From assembly GCF_037038585.1 (NCBI RefSeq), contig NC_092523.1:27533501-27597500 (forward strand): a stretch of 64,000 nucleotides of DNA, written 5' to 3'. Source of the stretch: Patagioenas fasciata. Its lineage: Eukaryota; Chordata; Aves; Columbiformes; Columbidae. Of the stretch, positions 38,294-47,104 are shown one piece after another. Numbering within the stretch: position 1 is the stretch's first letter; each line of letters opens with the position of its first letter. The notes under the pieces were generated by a model. It was not told the origin of the DNA and did no database searches. It saw only the letters and a list, made by a program, of their open reading frames with translations. The translations under genes were made by a program, and so were the position numbers.

Positions 38294-39830
38294 AGATCCA
38301 GTCAAGGAAAAGAAACTGCTGACAACATGAAACATGTGAAGCCTTCTCACACATTTTTTTTCTGTGATGGAAAAAATAATTCTCTCTACCACCACCAAAA
38401 TCAGGTGTAGCTGAAATTCTAGTCTGTCTCTCATCATGTTTGTATTGTTCCTAAGATCTACAACTTTCTAATAACTTTTGTAGGTACTTTTGAATAAGTT
38501 CTTCCTTGCCTTACAACCTGCAATATTTAGTTCCATTTGAGTCACAGTAGTGTTGTACTGCACAAATCTCAGTTTGATCTTCTTTTATTATTTCTTCTTT
38601 CCCATCTCCTAAGCACTATACACAGTTAAAAATATGTATCTGTAGCCTAGCAGAGGAAGCAAACCTCTTTCTTCCTTGAATGACTTCAATGATCTTAATT
38701 GGAGTAGAAATTGAATGATTAACTGATTAGTCCACAAGACACTAAAATGACACTTCTCACAAGTGATGTTTTGAGTCAGATTGTCTGCAGATTCAGGGAG
38801 TGCTGTAACTTTTGATGTTGAATGTACAATTCAGATGCTTACTTTGAAAAAGCAAGGAATAGAAAGTGCTGTTCTAAGGAAAAAATGAGACATCAGCATA
38901 GGAGGTAAGATACAGGGAAAAGCAACAGGTTGCCTATTGTGTTGATTTTTGTGGAATGCAAGTGATCTAGCTAGCTTTTCCTAAATTCCTTTAATGTAGG
39001 AGAAAAATATCTGCACAGTTGGCAGTAATCCTGATGGTCCTAATAGTACTGTCCTACTACATGCAGCTACTGCTGGATAAGATGCACTTTGATGTTGCAT
39101 TTTGACATGTAATGTCACATACACTTTGTCCCTGGAATTTGATAGATCTGCTAGCATAAGTGAAGTTATTCCTTTCTCTAGTGGGATATGGGCCACGGAG
39201 TTTGGGCAACCAGCTCTGGTTTTCTGACTGGCTAATCAAGCAGGGCATGGGAGCATGCCACTGAATAAAGAGAACTCAGTTATTAAAATAAACTGCTGGT
39301 AGACAGGAATGAAAAATATCACATAAATTTGATGTTTGCAAAAAGGCTAAATTACAAAAAAAAAAAAAAAGTATATGCTATTAATAACTCTGGAGCCAAA
39401 GGGAGCTTCATACCTTGCAGGAATCAGGCCAGGATTGACCCAAGGATTCAAACTGCAACAGAGTAGGCAAAGCTGAAAGCTATGGGTTCACAGCAGCACT
39501 AAGCTCTTCCCTCACCCTTGGATGCTCATACCCCTTTCTTCCTTTTGGCCAGCACTTGCTCTCTGTTTTAGCTCAGCTGACCAAACCAAGTAGATAATCT
39601 GGCCAAAAATAAATGAATAAAAGCAGCATTTAGCATTGCTACCAGTAGTAGCATTTCAACATTTTGTACTGTTATAGCTATGCAGATTAGGAAACTTACT
39701 CATTGATGTAACAGTTCAGTTCAAGAAGTGCTAGCCGTTCTGCTTTAGGTATCTTAAAATGTGATCCCAGCAACACATTTTGGTTATTCACAAGTTAAAA
39801 CACAAATGTAATTGCCATAAAGCCAGAGCT

Positions 39831-39836
39831 TATGCC
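39831..39836. repeat. Target-site duplication, left copy
   Basis: TATGCC directly abuts the LTR and pairs with TAGGCC at 45,727-45,732 (5 of 6 bases). Six base pairs is the length made by alpha- and betaretroviral integrases. Confidence 0.65.
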
Positions 39837-40171
39837 TGTTGGAGCGATAAAGGACTCAGCACTCCGATTCAATGTGAATCACGCAAAGCCATTTATTACA
39901 GAAACAAGTCTCCTTATATACGCAACTATTCTCTAATCACGCGTCCACGCTCCAAGCATGGATTCGCTAAATGAATATCATGGGCAGTCCACACGCTGGA
40001 GCCCCACCGATGATAGGCCCGATGACTCACGCCATGCTGAGGCCCTGTTAATGAAGAAACACCCCTCTTTCTCACAGCAGATTCTGTTCTCAGCTTCTCG
40101 AAGTGGCCTTGAGATTCCTTTGGGCCTGACTAATTCAACAACATATCTCCATCTAATGAAACCCCTCCACA
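39837..40171 (-). repeat. 3' LTR of the provirus
   Basis: 335 bp, ending TG...CA on the minus strand (TGTGGAGG ... CTCCAACA). It differs from the 5' LTR at six positions with no indels: 39,846, 39,943, 40,018, 40,061, 40,131 and 40,157. All six are transitions. TATATAAGG (39,912-39,920) and AATAAA (39,892-39,897) are present on the minus strand. Confidence 0.95.
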
Positions 40172-40184
40172 ATTCCCCCTTTTT
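40172..40184 (-). other. Polypurine tract (plus-strand DNA primer)
   Basis: AAAAAGGGGGAAT on the minus strand lies directly before the 3' LTR, where a retroviral polypurine tract is expected. Confidence 0.88.
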
Positions 40185-40370
40185 GTTCTTGAATTAGTCA
40201 GGCCCCTTAAACAGCATGCTGAATCGTCTTTGACATACACTGCAACATAGAACACGTGATTAACAACATAATTACAATTACATATAATGTAGTTAAGATC
40301 AAACAACTACCCACTTATTCCAAAACTTGTAAACTATATGTCAAACCTTAACCTTACTATGGCAATCTTA

Positions 40371-40490
40371 TTAATGTACTGTTCTAGTTTGCCTAAAGCA
40401 CTTATTAATAGATTCAGAATAATCAAACAAGTTAATACAATACAACCATAATCCTAATGTTAAAAGTAGAGCATTTATAACTGCGTGATT
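40371..40490 (-). pseudogene. Endogenous retroviral env remnant (transmembrane anchor and tail)
   Basis: A short open stretch ends at a TAA (40,373-40,371). It encodes a hydrophobic anchor (ALLLTLGLWLYCI) followed by a short polar tail, about 190 bp upstream of the polypurine tract. Position and pattern fit the end of a retroviral Env transmembrane subunit. The surface subunit and ectodomain are not recognisable. Confidence 0.5.
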
Positions 40491-40734
40491 TTGTAGATTT
40501 GCAGGAATGTCTCATAATTTTACCTCATTTTTGCATTGACTATCTAAGTGTAATATCACCCTTTTGGCTCTCCTGCTGATTGTTCAAATTGCCATTCTCC
40601 ACAAAAGGTACACCACCTGCTTGCTAATAGGCTTCTAGACCACCAGGTCTGTGAGCATCTATAACACTGAATTAGGATCCATGGTTTACATCTGAAACCG
40701 TCCTCACATCTTATCTCTCTCCTGTCTATCTGCA

Positions 40735-40982
40735 CCCATTGAATCTTTGTTGTCTTTATTCAGCCATGGCTTGACCCATTTTGCGGGAATCTACTTCAAT
40801 CCTTGGCCTGTAATGACACAAACATAACCTTTTCCCCAGGTTATCAATTATTGTGGCTTTTTCAATTGACTAGTGATTTGACCATAACTACTGTAGGTTC
40901 TTTCTGATTTAGCATGGTTTTGGGTCATACTTGCAAAGTATTTCATCACATACAATGCTTTTGACAATTGGTTTTGTGGTGT
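40735..40982 (-). pseudogene. Endogenous retroviral pol remnant (integrase C-terminal domain)
   Basis: One frame reads through a segment with TPQNQLSKALYVM, then TWGKGYVCV and PAKWVKPWL, the pattern of the SH3-like C-terminal domain of retroviral integrases. Two in-frame stops interrupt it. The zinc-binding and DDE catalytic core that should precede it is absent, because the RNase H scrap lies immediately upstream. Confidence 0.7.
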
Positions 40983-40987
40983 TTCCC

Positions 40988-41250
40988 CTAATTCCCCCCT
41001 TTTTTTAAAACAAATAAACAAACAAAGTTTGGAATCAGATACATGCGTTGGATCTTGACTACGTACTCAAAATCACAAATCAAATTTAGAGGTTCCTCCT
41101 TAAAAAGCTCTAAGTAATTTAAAGCTGCGCCAAGTTCTGCTAATTGGGTTAATTCTGTAAAAATTATTGAAGGTTCATGCCAATCGTTATCTTCACACCA
41201 AACCACTACAGCTTTATGAGACTTCCCAGAACCATCAACAAAAACTGTGC
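40988..41250 (-). pseudogene. Endogenous retroviral pol remnant (RNase H domain)
   Basis: TVFVDGSGKSHK carries the first catalytic aspartate, TQLAELGAAL the catalytic glutamate, and LICDFEYVV the next aspartate. These are the three ordered motifs of retroviral RNase H. The frame then runs into a purine-rich KKGGN-stop at 40,988. The reverse transcriptase upstream is not recognisable (no YxDD). Confidence 0.8.
40991..41006 (-). other. Internal polypurine-tract-like sequence
   Basis: AAAAAAAGGGGGGAAT on the minus strand closely resembles the true polypurine tract at 40,172-40,184. It sits exactly where the RNase H scrap gives way to the integrase C-terminal scrap. Confidence 0.6.
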
Positions 41251-41882
41251 AAGTATGTAGGATCAGACCAAATACAAGTATGGCCTATGACCTGATGTTA
41301 AAGACTTGCAGGTTCTGCAGCAATTTACGTTTAGGCATGCCAAAAGCTGTGCTGTTAAGAAAACCAGCTAGTGCAATTTACAAAGACATAGACTACAAAT
41401 AAAAAAAAATCAGAATTAAATTTCACAACTGGTACATATATGACAAAAGGATCATGGCCTATTAAGACTTAAATTCATTCCCTACATTTTCTTGATCAGA
41501 GTGACAATTGGTATATAACAGTCGGTATATTAATCTGCTAGCAATCTCATCATACTGTCCCACAATAGCCACAGGTTGTTTCTATGTTGTAGCTATAAAC
41601 AGGCAAATCTGCAAGTCCAATCGAATGCAGTCAGCCTGTAAGGTTTTCATAAATTTATTCCTCAAAGTTTCTAACTCCATTTTGGCTGTCATATTTATTG
41701 GATATTGTTTTCCCTTACCGGATCGAAGTCCTGTTTCAGATCTATCAGTGTAGTATTTGCTTTATTGAAACATTGGCTGTTAATACTAGTGGAAATACAG
41801 CATTTGAAATTTCCTTGGAGATTTCTCACTTGCAGCAAGCAGATCTGCACCATCCAAGCAGCTTCTTGTAGGACATGCAACT

Positions 41883-42060
41883 AAACAGAATTCTCAGAAA
41901 ATGTTATTTGAGCTTACAATTTACTTAACAAATCCTGGCCCAAGAGAGGTATAGGACTTTCTGGCAACTACAAGAAGTCATGTATTAAAACTTTGTTCCA
42001 AATTTGGCATTCTATTGGCCTCAAAATATGGCCTTTCTTTCGTTCTCTCCCATGACCTCA
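41883..42060 (-). pseudogene. Endogenous retroviral protease remnant (C-terminal end)
   Basis: The minus strand reads LPESPIPLLGQDLLSKL, a stop, then AQITF. The G-x-DLL element close to the C terminus is typical of retroviral aspartic proteases just before reverse transcriptase. The active-site DSG was not found, and several stops are present. Confidence 0.6.
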
Positions 42061-42149
42061 AAAACTAGCATGGTGAATTTACTAAGAAGTCACTTACAAC
42101 CAGTTACCACAGAATAAGTCTATTAAAAAAAAAAAAAAATTTGTTTAAT

Positions 42150-44173
42150 TTCCCACCTTCAATAGAACTATGGACCCACTGGCAATGCCTTTAAATTTCA
42201 ACCCTCAGACTCCTTGATGCAGTGTTACAGTTCTCTAGCAGTAACATTGCTGGGGGCAGGGCGGGAATAAAACCTCCCTCTTGCCCCCATCTTGGATGGC
42301 AGGATCTCCAGCCTAGCATGAAAACAAATCAGTTCGAACTCCACATCAAACCAACCTGGCTGCACTCCACACCCAAATCAGTACCACTCTGACCCAGAGA
42401 AGCGCTGAGCACTTTGACCTCCAAAAGCTGACCAGTGTGAAAAGACTGACTTCAGCAAGGAGGTAAAATTATGAGCTCTTTCCCCAGATGTGCCAAAACC
42501 TAGGAAACAAGACAGAAGCAAAAAGAAACATCACCAACAACCCCTGATTCAAAGCCAAGAAGCAACACAGTGCCACAATAAGGATGGATGACAATACTCC
42601 AGGTAAAAAAAAAAAAGACAGAGCAGGGGGAGTAAAGCCCCCCTTTCTTCGCTTAGCAGCGGGAAAACAGGTTTTTCCTTTTTTTTTTTTTTCCTTCTCA
42701 CTGCAGTTCAGATGTAGCCAAGGCCACGCAGCTGGCGTAATCGCTGGTATGAAGTGGGAGGCTCTGGCAAACTCCTTGGTTACAATGAGCTGAGTTTTAT
42801 ACACCATTCCAATTTCCTCAACAGTTGTTACATTCCTCAGCCTCATTTACCTTTCACAATTTACAGATGTCAAAATACAGTATATTAAACATCAATGCAT
42901 TATTCCATTTTCCTAGATCCAAATCAGTTCACATTCCAGCAACTTTTAAATACAACTTCATACAATACCAAGTTCACATCCGTCATAGCATTTAGGTGTC
43001 TGTTTGTTTCTTTTTCTTTTTTTTCAATGCAAAGCAGAGTTTAACAATTTAAATTCTTTTCTGGTCTCAAAATTACTAGCTAACAATATAAGCAATTACT
43101 CTAATGCGCAAGGATGCATCCTAAGGGGGAGCAAGGTGGAATTTTAGCAGTGAAATTTTAGCAGTGGAACCAGTTCCCATTTTGTAATTATTTCCCCAAA
43201 CAAAATTGTTTTGGTACCAAATACAAATATGCAAATTAAAATACTGAGCTCAGATATGAAAACCAAATACCAAGTTCAAATATGCAGATAGATCACAGTT
43301 ACACTAATTTAAGACAATCTCTTAATTTTTGCGTTGCACCTTTGAACTGCCTACTGCTCAGCCAGGTAGCGGTACCGCTGAGTCTCCCTGACAAAACAGG
43401 TCAGTGAGCACTGGAGCCCCATCTGCACCCGCCCCCCCGCCGCCGCAGCAAGCTGGACCAGGCAAGGTTTTTATCAGTGTCTCATCTGGTGCGCTACAAC
43501 TGTTATCCCAAAACCAGGATTCTTTACTTGATGTGCGAAGAGCCAGATCCAGCACATCGAGATGTGACACAGCCTATCACAGAGTTGCGCAAGTCTGGAT
43601 ACCGAAATAAAGCTAGCGTGCTAGAAAGAAAAATAACAGCTACTACACACAAAATTTTACCATCACATTCACGCAGTAAAGAACTAAATTACTCATGATC
43701 TTCTGTATCATCACAAAATGCACATTTTGAGTCAACGGAGTCTCATGATTTAACAGACTGTGAACTTATCGTACCATATAACAAAGACCTACCAAAATTG
43801 CAACATGCTTAAACAGATACCCACAAAGAAAACAGGTTAATAAGGAGAGCATCTTGCAGACTTTAACAAGTTTTCTGGCCTGTGTGTTATCAGTTAAGTC
43901 TCTCTCAGCTTGTTGAAGTTCAAATCGCCCTGCCTGTGAAACTGTCTGAAAAGATTTAATGATTTCTTGTCTGAGTGCTTTCCTATGTTTTAAAACACCT
44001 CCCAATGCCGATTTTTTGGGAACACAACTGAAAACAGTCATTCCTGATCCCATCTTGCAAGTAAAAACCTTGAGAAGTGGAGGGGAGGAGGGGAGCACAG
44101 GGCTACTTGCAACCTGAGTGGGAAGAGCAGGCAGAAGGTTTTATGGCGCACTTAAAAACAACCAGTAAAACAA
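42150..44173 (-). other. Unassigned interior of the provirus
   Basis: About 2 kb between the Gag-like frame and the protease scrap. No zinc-knuckle motif is found in any frame. Minus-strand frames at 42,469-42,846 (basic leader, then hydrophobic SILIVALCCFLALNQG, signal-peptide-like) and 43,766-44,098 are open but match no family with confidence. A GC-rich patch (43,380-43,460) and a plus-strand open stretch (43,477-43,812 with one TGA) suggest that part may not be retroviral. Confidence 0.45.
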
Positions 44174-45196
44174 TTAACTCACATTGCTGACAAGCTGCTT
44201 GATTTTCAGAGAGGCAGTACACGGGAGCACATAGTATGTACTGTAAAACTCACGAATAACATGCTGATAGCAAACGTTAGCATTCTCTACTGCTAATTTC
44301 AACACCAGTGCTTCCTTAGCTTCTAAGTTTTCAGCCTGCTTATTGATGGTCTCTTGAAGGTGGTCAATAAATTGCATGTAATTCTCATTGGGACCCTGAT
44401 TAATAGTTGCAAATGATTTGGCTGCTTTGTTGGTTTCAGGCACCTCTCTCGTAGCTTGATATTGCTGACTGTTGGATTCACTCGCTAATAGCTGATCTGA
44501 TCTTTCACACAGTTCTTTTGCCCAGTTCTTATCCAGCGACTCCTTCTGTTCTCTCGTAGGAGTTAGAAGGGTAGAAGCCGGTGAAGGCAGACAGGAATCA
44601 GTAAAAGAATTGATATTACACTTATTTACGACTTTAGCATTCTCAACTTTCACCAGTCCTTTTGACAAATTATCGGACTCCAGTTCTTTGGACTTCTTGG
44701 TTTCTCTAGGGTTGTGTGATGGTACAGGAGGCCATCCACTTGGTAATTTTCCTCCCTCCACCCCAGACTGTTGTATCATCAGAGGCGCCGAAGGCACAAC
44801 AGGGGATGGAGTAGAGAAGGTATCAAAGACACAAACCGGGTAAGCTTCACAATTATTTTTAGAGTTCTTATCAGGCTGCAACGCTGCAAAAATTCCGGTA
44901 ACCGCAGCCCGTTCAGCCTTAAATTCTTTTAAGGTGGAAATTATAAGCTTCCATGTAGTTGCTAATGATTTAGCTTCTTTATCTCCATTGCTAACCTTAT
45001 CCCATAATTTCTGCCCTATATCGTCCCAAAGTTCAATTTTAAAAACTTTCTCAGTTTCTGTCGGGTAGCCGTTAGTTCTACACCAAACCAACAGTCTATG
45101 TATGTTACTTTCTTCATATTTAAGTCCTCTCATAGAGAGAATATGCAGGAGGAGTTTAACTATGACTTCTTGCTCTGAGGATATATTTTGCCCCAT
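44174..45196 (-). CDS. Endogenous retroviral Gag-like protein, capsid N-domain and nucleocapsid missing
   Basis: An uninterrupted 340-codon frame follows the 5' LTR after a 195-bp leader. It opens MGQ (Gly2, myristoylation type), and residues 1-100 resemble the helical matrix domain of betaretrovirus-like Gag. Residues 135-138 read PSAP, a late-domain motif of the Tsg101-binding kind. A polar linker follows. Residues 266-285 form a major homology region (Q267, G268, P269, E271, F276, L280), followed at 304-307 by ENAN, as in the capsid C-terminal domain. The capsid N-terminal domain that should lie before the homology region is missing, and the frame ends before any nucleocapsid zinc knuckles. 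The family's full-length Gag is roughly 500-700 residues. An open frame of this length beside shattered pol and env is unexpected. Expression is not shown. Confidence 0.8.
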   Translation of the reverse strand: MGQNISSEQEVIVKLLLHILSMRGLKYEESNIHRLLVWCRTNGYPTETEKVFKIELWDDIGQKLWDKVSNGDKEAKSLATTWKLIISTLKEFKAERAAVTGIFAALQPDKNSKNNCEAYPVCVFDTFSTPSPVVPSAPLMIQQSGVEGGKLPSGWPPVPSHNPRETKKSKELESDNLSKGLVKVENAKVVNKCNINSFTDSCLPSPASTLLTPTREQKESLDKNWAKELCERSDQLLASESNSQQYQATREVPETNKAAKSFATINQGPNENYMQFIDHLQETINKQAENLEAKEALVLKLAVENANVCYQHVIREFYSTYYVLPCTASLKIKQLVSNVS

Positions 45197-45371
45197 AACT
45201 TCACTCTTCCCTCCTTCTGCTCCCAGCCGCTCACCTTTTCCGGGGACTTCTTCAATAAAATTTATCTGCGGAACATCCGTACACCTCCGCTCAGTTCTCA
45301 GTCCAGCTGATCTGCCTCCGGCTGGGCCGCTCCAGGCTTTTCCCCGATCTTAGTGAGATGCCGTTCGGAGT

Positions 45372-45389
45372 ATCACATCGGGGTCACCA
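45372..45389 (-). other. Primer binding site, tRNA-Trp type
   Basis: TGGTGACCCCGATGTGAT on the minus strand, two bases inside the 5' LTR. It matches the tRNA-Trp 3' end used by avian leukosis viruses at 17 of 18 positions (CGACG there, CGATG here). The match is from knowledge of that family, not a search. Confidence 0.88.
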
Positions 45390-45391
45390 TT

Positions 45392-45726
45392 TGTTGGAGC
45401 AATAAAGGACTCAGCACTCCGATTCAATGTGAATCACGCAAAGCCATTTATTACAGAAACAAGTCTCCTTATATACGCAACTATTCTCTAATCACGCATC
45501 CACGCTCCAAGCATGGATTCGCTAAATGAATATCATGGGCAGTCCACACGCTGGAGCCCCACCGATGATAGGTCCGATGACTCACGCCATGCTGAGGCCC
45601 TGTTAATGAAGAAACGCCCCTCTTTCTCACAGCAGATTCTGTTCTCAGCTTCTCGAAGTGGCCTTGAGATTCCTTTGGGCCTGACCAATTCAACAACATA
45701 TCTCCATCTAACGAAACCCCTCCACA
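45392..45726 (-). repeat. 5' LTR of the provirus
   Basis: 335 bp with TG...CA ends on the minus strand, 98.2% identical to the 3' LTR. It carries a TATA box (TATATAAGG, 45,475-45,467) and AATAAA (45,452-45,447) 14 bases further on, an arrangement like avian alpharetroviral LTRs in which the poly(A) signal lies next to the U3/R border. Confidence 0.95.
45467..45475 (-). promoter_or_regulatory. TATA box of the 5' LTR promoter
   Basis: TATATAAGG on the minus strand. Start of transcription would be expected about 25-30 bp further left, just past the AATAAA at 45,447-45,452. Confidence 0.7.
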
Positions 45727-45732
45727 TAGGCC
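45727..45732. repeat. Target-site duplication, right copy
   Basis: TAGGCC, directly beside the 5' LTR. It pairs with TATGCC at 39,831-39,836 with one mismatch. Confidence 0.65.
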
Positions 45733-47104
45733 CACAGATTATGCAGGACGTTTCCCTAGTAATGCATGGTTCATTAACATCAGATATAACTCATATCCCC
45801 TGTTCAGTGTGTATCAGGTTTTTTTGCTGGAATACATTTTACCTTTATAAGGTACTCATGACTTGCTTAAAAACATAAATTTGCATAACAAAATCCAGGC
45901 TGTTATCATATTTCTAGATTATGACTGTTGCTTCTAATGAAACACACATGGATTTTCATTGGATTACAACTGTCACAAAGTAAATTGGTCAGGTTTGGCA
46001 AAATAGCAATGTGCATGTGTTGACTCAAATTGTGCTGAATCCTTTGCCTTTGGTCACACTCAATGCTCCACTCATATCAGGGTCCTCATTTTCTGAAAGA
46101 GAAAGCAAATCGCTAGCTAGACTATAATGATCCATGTTTGTTCCCATACAGAAATAGACTATATTCCCTCTGTTGGGCTCAACCATTTCTTTCAGTGAAT
46201 GTGAAGAATGAATGTGAAAATTGAAATATATGCATGCATACTTGCATTTATGTCTACCACCATAAGCGTTCCTACCTTTGTTTTTTGCTGGTTGGTGGGG
46301 TTGGTGTGTTTTTTTGTTTGGTTTTTTGTTTGGTTTTTTGTTTGTTTGTTTGTTTTTAATTTAGGTTGTTCTTAACTTACCATGTAATTCACAAAGAACC
46401 TTCTGAACTTTTCAGATTAGCTAGATAACTTTAAGGGCACCAGAAAACCAGATGAGTTATATACTGCCTCAGGCACAATTGTAAGGCTAGATATATCTTT
46501 GGAAGTTTGATAAATTAAGTTCTCAATGTATCTACAGGCTCCTTTTTAAAAATATAGGTATTCATTTCTTTTTGAAATAATTTATATTCAAGTCAATCTA
46601 TTTCTAGAGTTAAAGGGCTATCATTGTGACTTCTAACTTACTCACACTTTCTTTATATAGCCTGTATTGGTAGTGGAATCTGAAGAAAACCTGGCTGCTA
46701 TTCTTACAGCTTTTTGGTTTGAACATGAAAAGGGGAGAAGCACTTGGCAGCTGTGTGTTATAGAGAATTCCATTGTTGGTATCAGACTGCCCCATAGTCT
46801 ACCCTAGCAAGGAATTTTTGGTAGAGCTGCATAATCTAAGAGGCCAAAATTATCTCCTCTGACCACAAGCAGAGATCTTCAGAGCTGGAAATAACCCATC
46901 TTGGGGGATTTCAGATTTAACACAGAAAATGCAGTTCATCAATTCTAAGGTAGAAAGCCAAGAACACATTTGCAGAAGAAGAAATAAAATTGAACCTGAA
47001 GCTTGTTTAATTTTGTGCCATGGGAGACGGTGATCTGCTTGGATCCTTATAAAACTATTTAATACCTGCTAGTTTATTCTTCCTTCCAACATCAGCTTTG
47101 TCAG
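45733..47104. other. Intergenic DNA between provirus and CR1
   Basis: Unique AT-rich sequence with a (GTTT)n-type simple repeat at 46,290-46,358. No gene is seen. Confidence 0.55.
46290..46358. repeat. (GTTT)n-type simple repeat
   Basis: Imperfect GTTT/GGTTTTTT units in a T-rich run. Confidence 0.85.

Larger units (their letters stand above)
21069..39830. other. Intergenic DNA between GABRA2 and GABRG1
   Basis: About 18.8 kb of AT-rich sequence without a gene I can support. It has simple repeats (23,945-23,990 and 31,709-31,795, AAAC type), A-runs (34,053; 34,190; 39,355), a three-unit tandem repeat at 36,871 and a duplicated unit at 38,221. A GC-richer patch lies at about 33,500-33,660. 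Conserved enhancers could be present, but that needs cross-species alignment. Confidence 0.5.
39837..45726 (-). mobile_element. Defective endogenous retrovirus (5.9 kb, two LTRs)
   Basis: A complete proviral frame on the minus strand: 5' LTR (45,392-45,726), primer site, a Gag-like frame, pol and env scraps, polypurine tract, 3' LTR (39,837-40,171), and a 6-bp target duplication with one mismatch. LTR length, the close TATA-AATAAA spacing and the tRNA-Trp primer site resemble avian alpharetroviruses. The MGQ-starting matrix looks more betaretroviral. Internal pol and env are mostly deleted and carry stops, so it cannot make particles on its own. It sits between GABRA2 and GABRG1 in the same transcriptional direction as both. 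The stretch 42,150-44,170 between the Gag frame and the protease scrap is not assigned. Confidence 0.9.

Noticed and set aside
39958..40197. Plus-strand open frame, repeated at 45,513-45,878
   Set aside because: Both lie in the LTRs, antisense to the provirus. They recur only because the LTRs are duplicates.
42469..42846. Basic leader plus hydrophobic stretch as an Env signal peptide
   Set aside because: It lies upstream of the protease and pol scraps, the wrong place for env in a normal provirus, and no env sequence follows. Left unassigned.
43766..44098. Minus-strand frame as a second matrix/Gag start (MGSG..., SALGGVLKH)
   Set aside because: The similarity to class I/II Gag starts is only a few residues and it lies after the Gag-like frame. 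Not enough to call.
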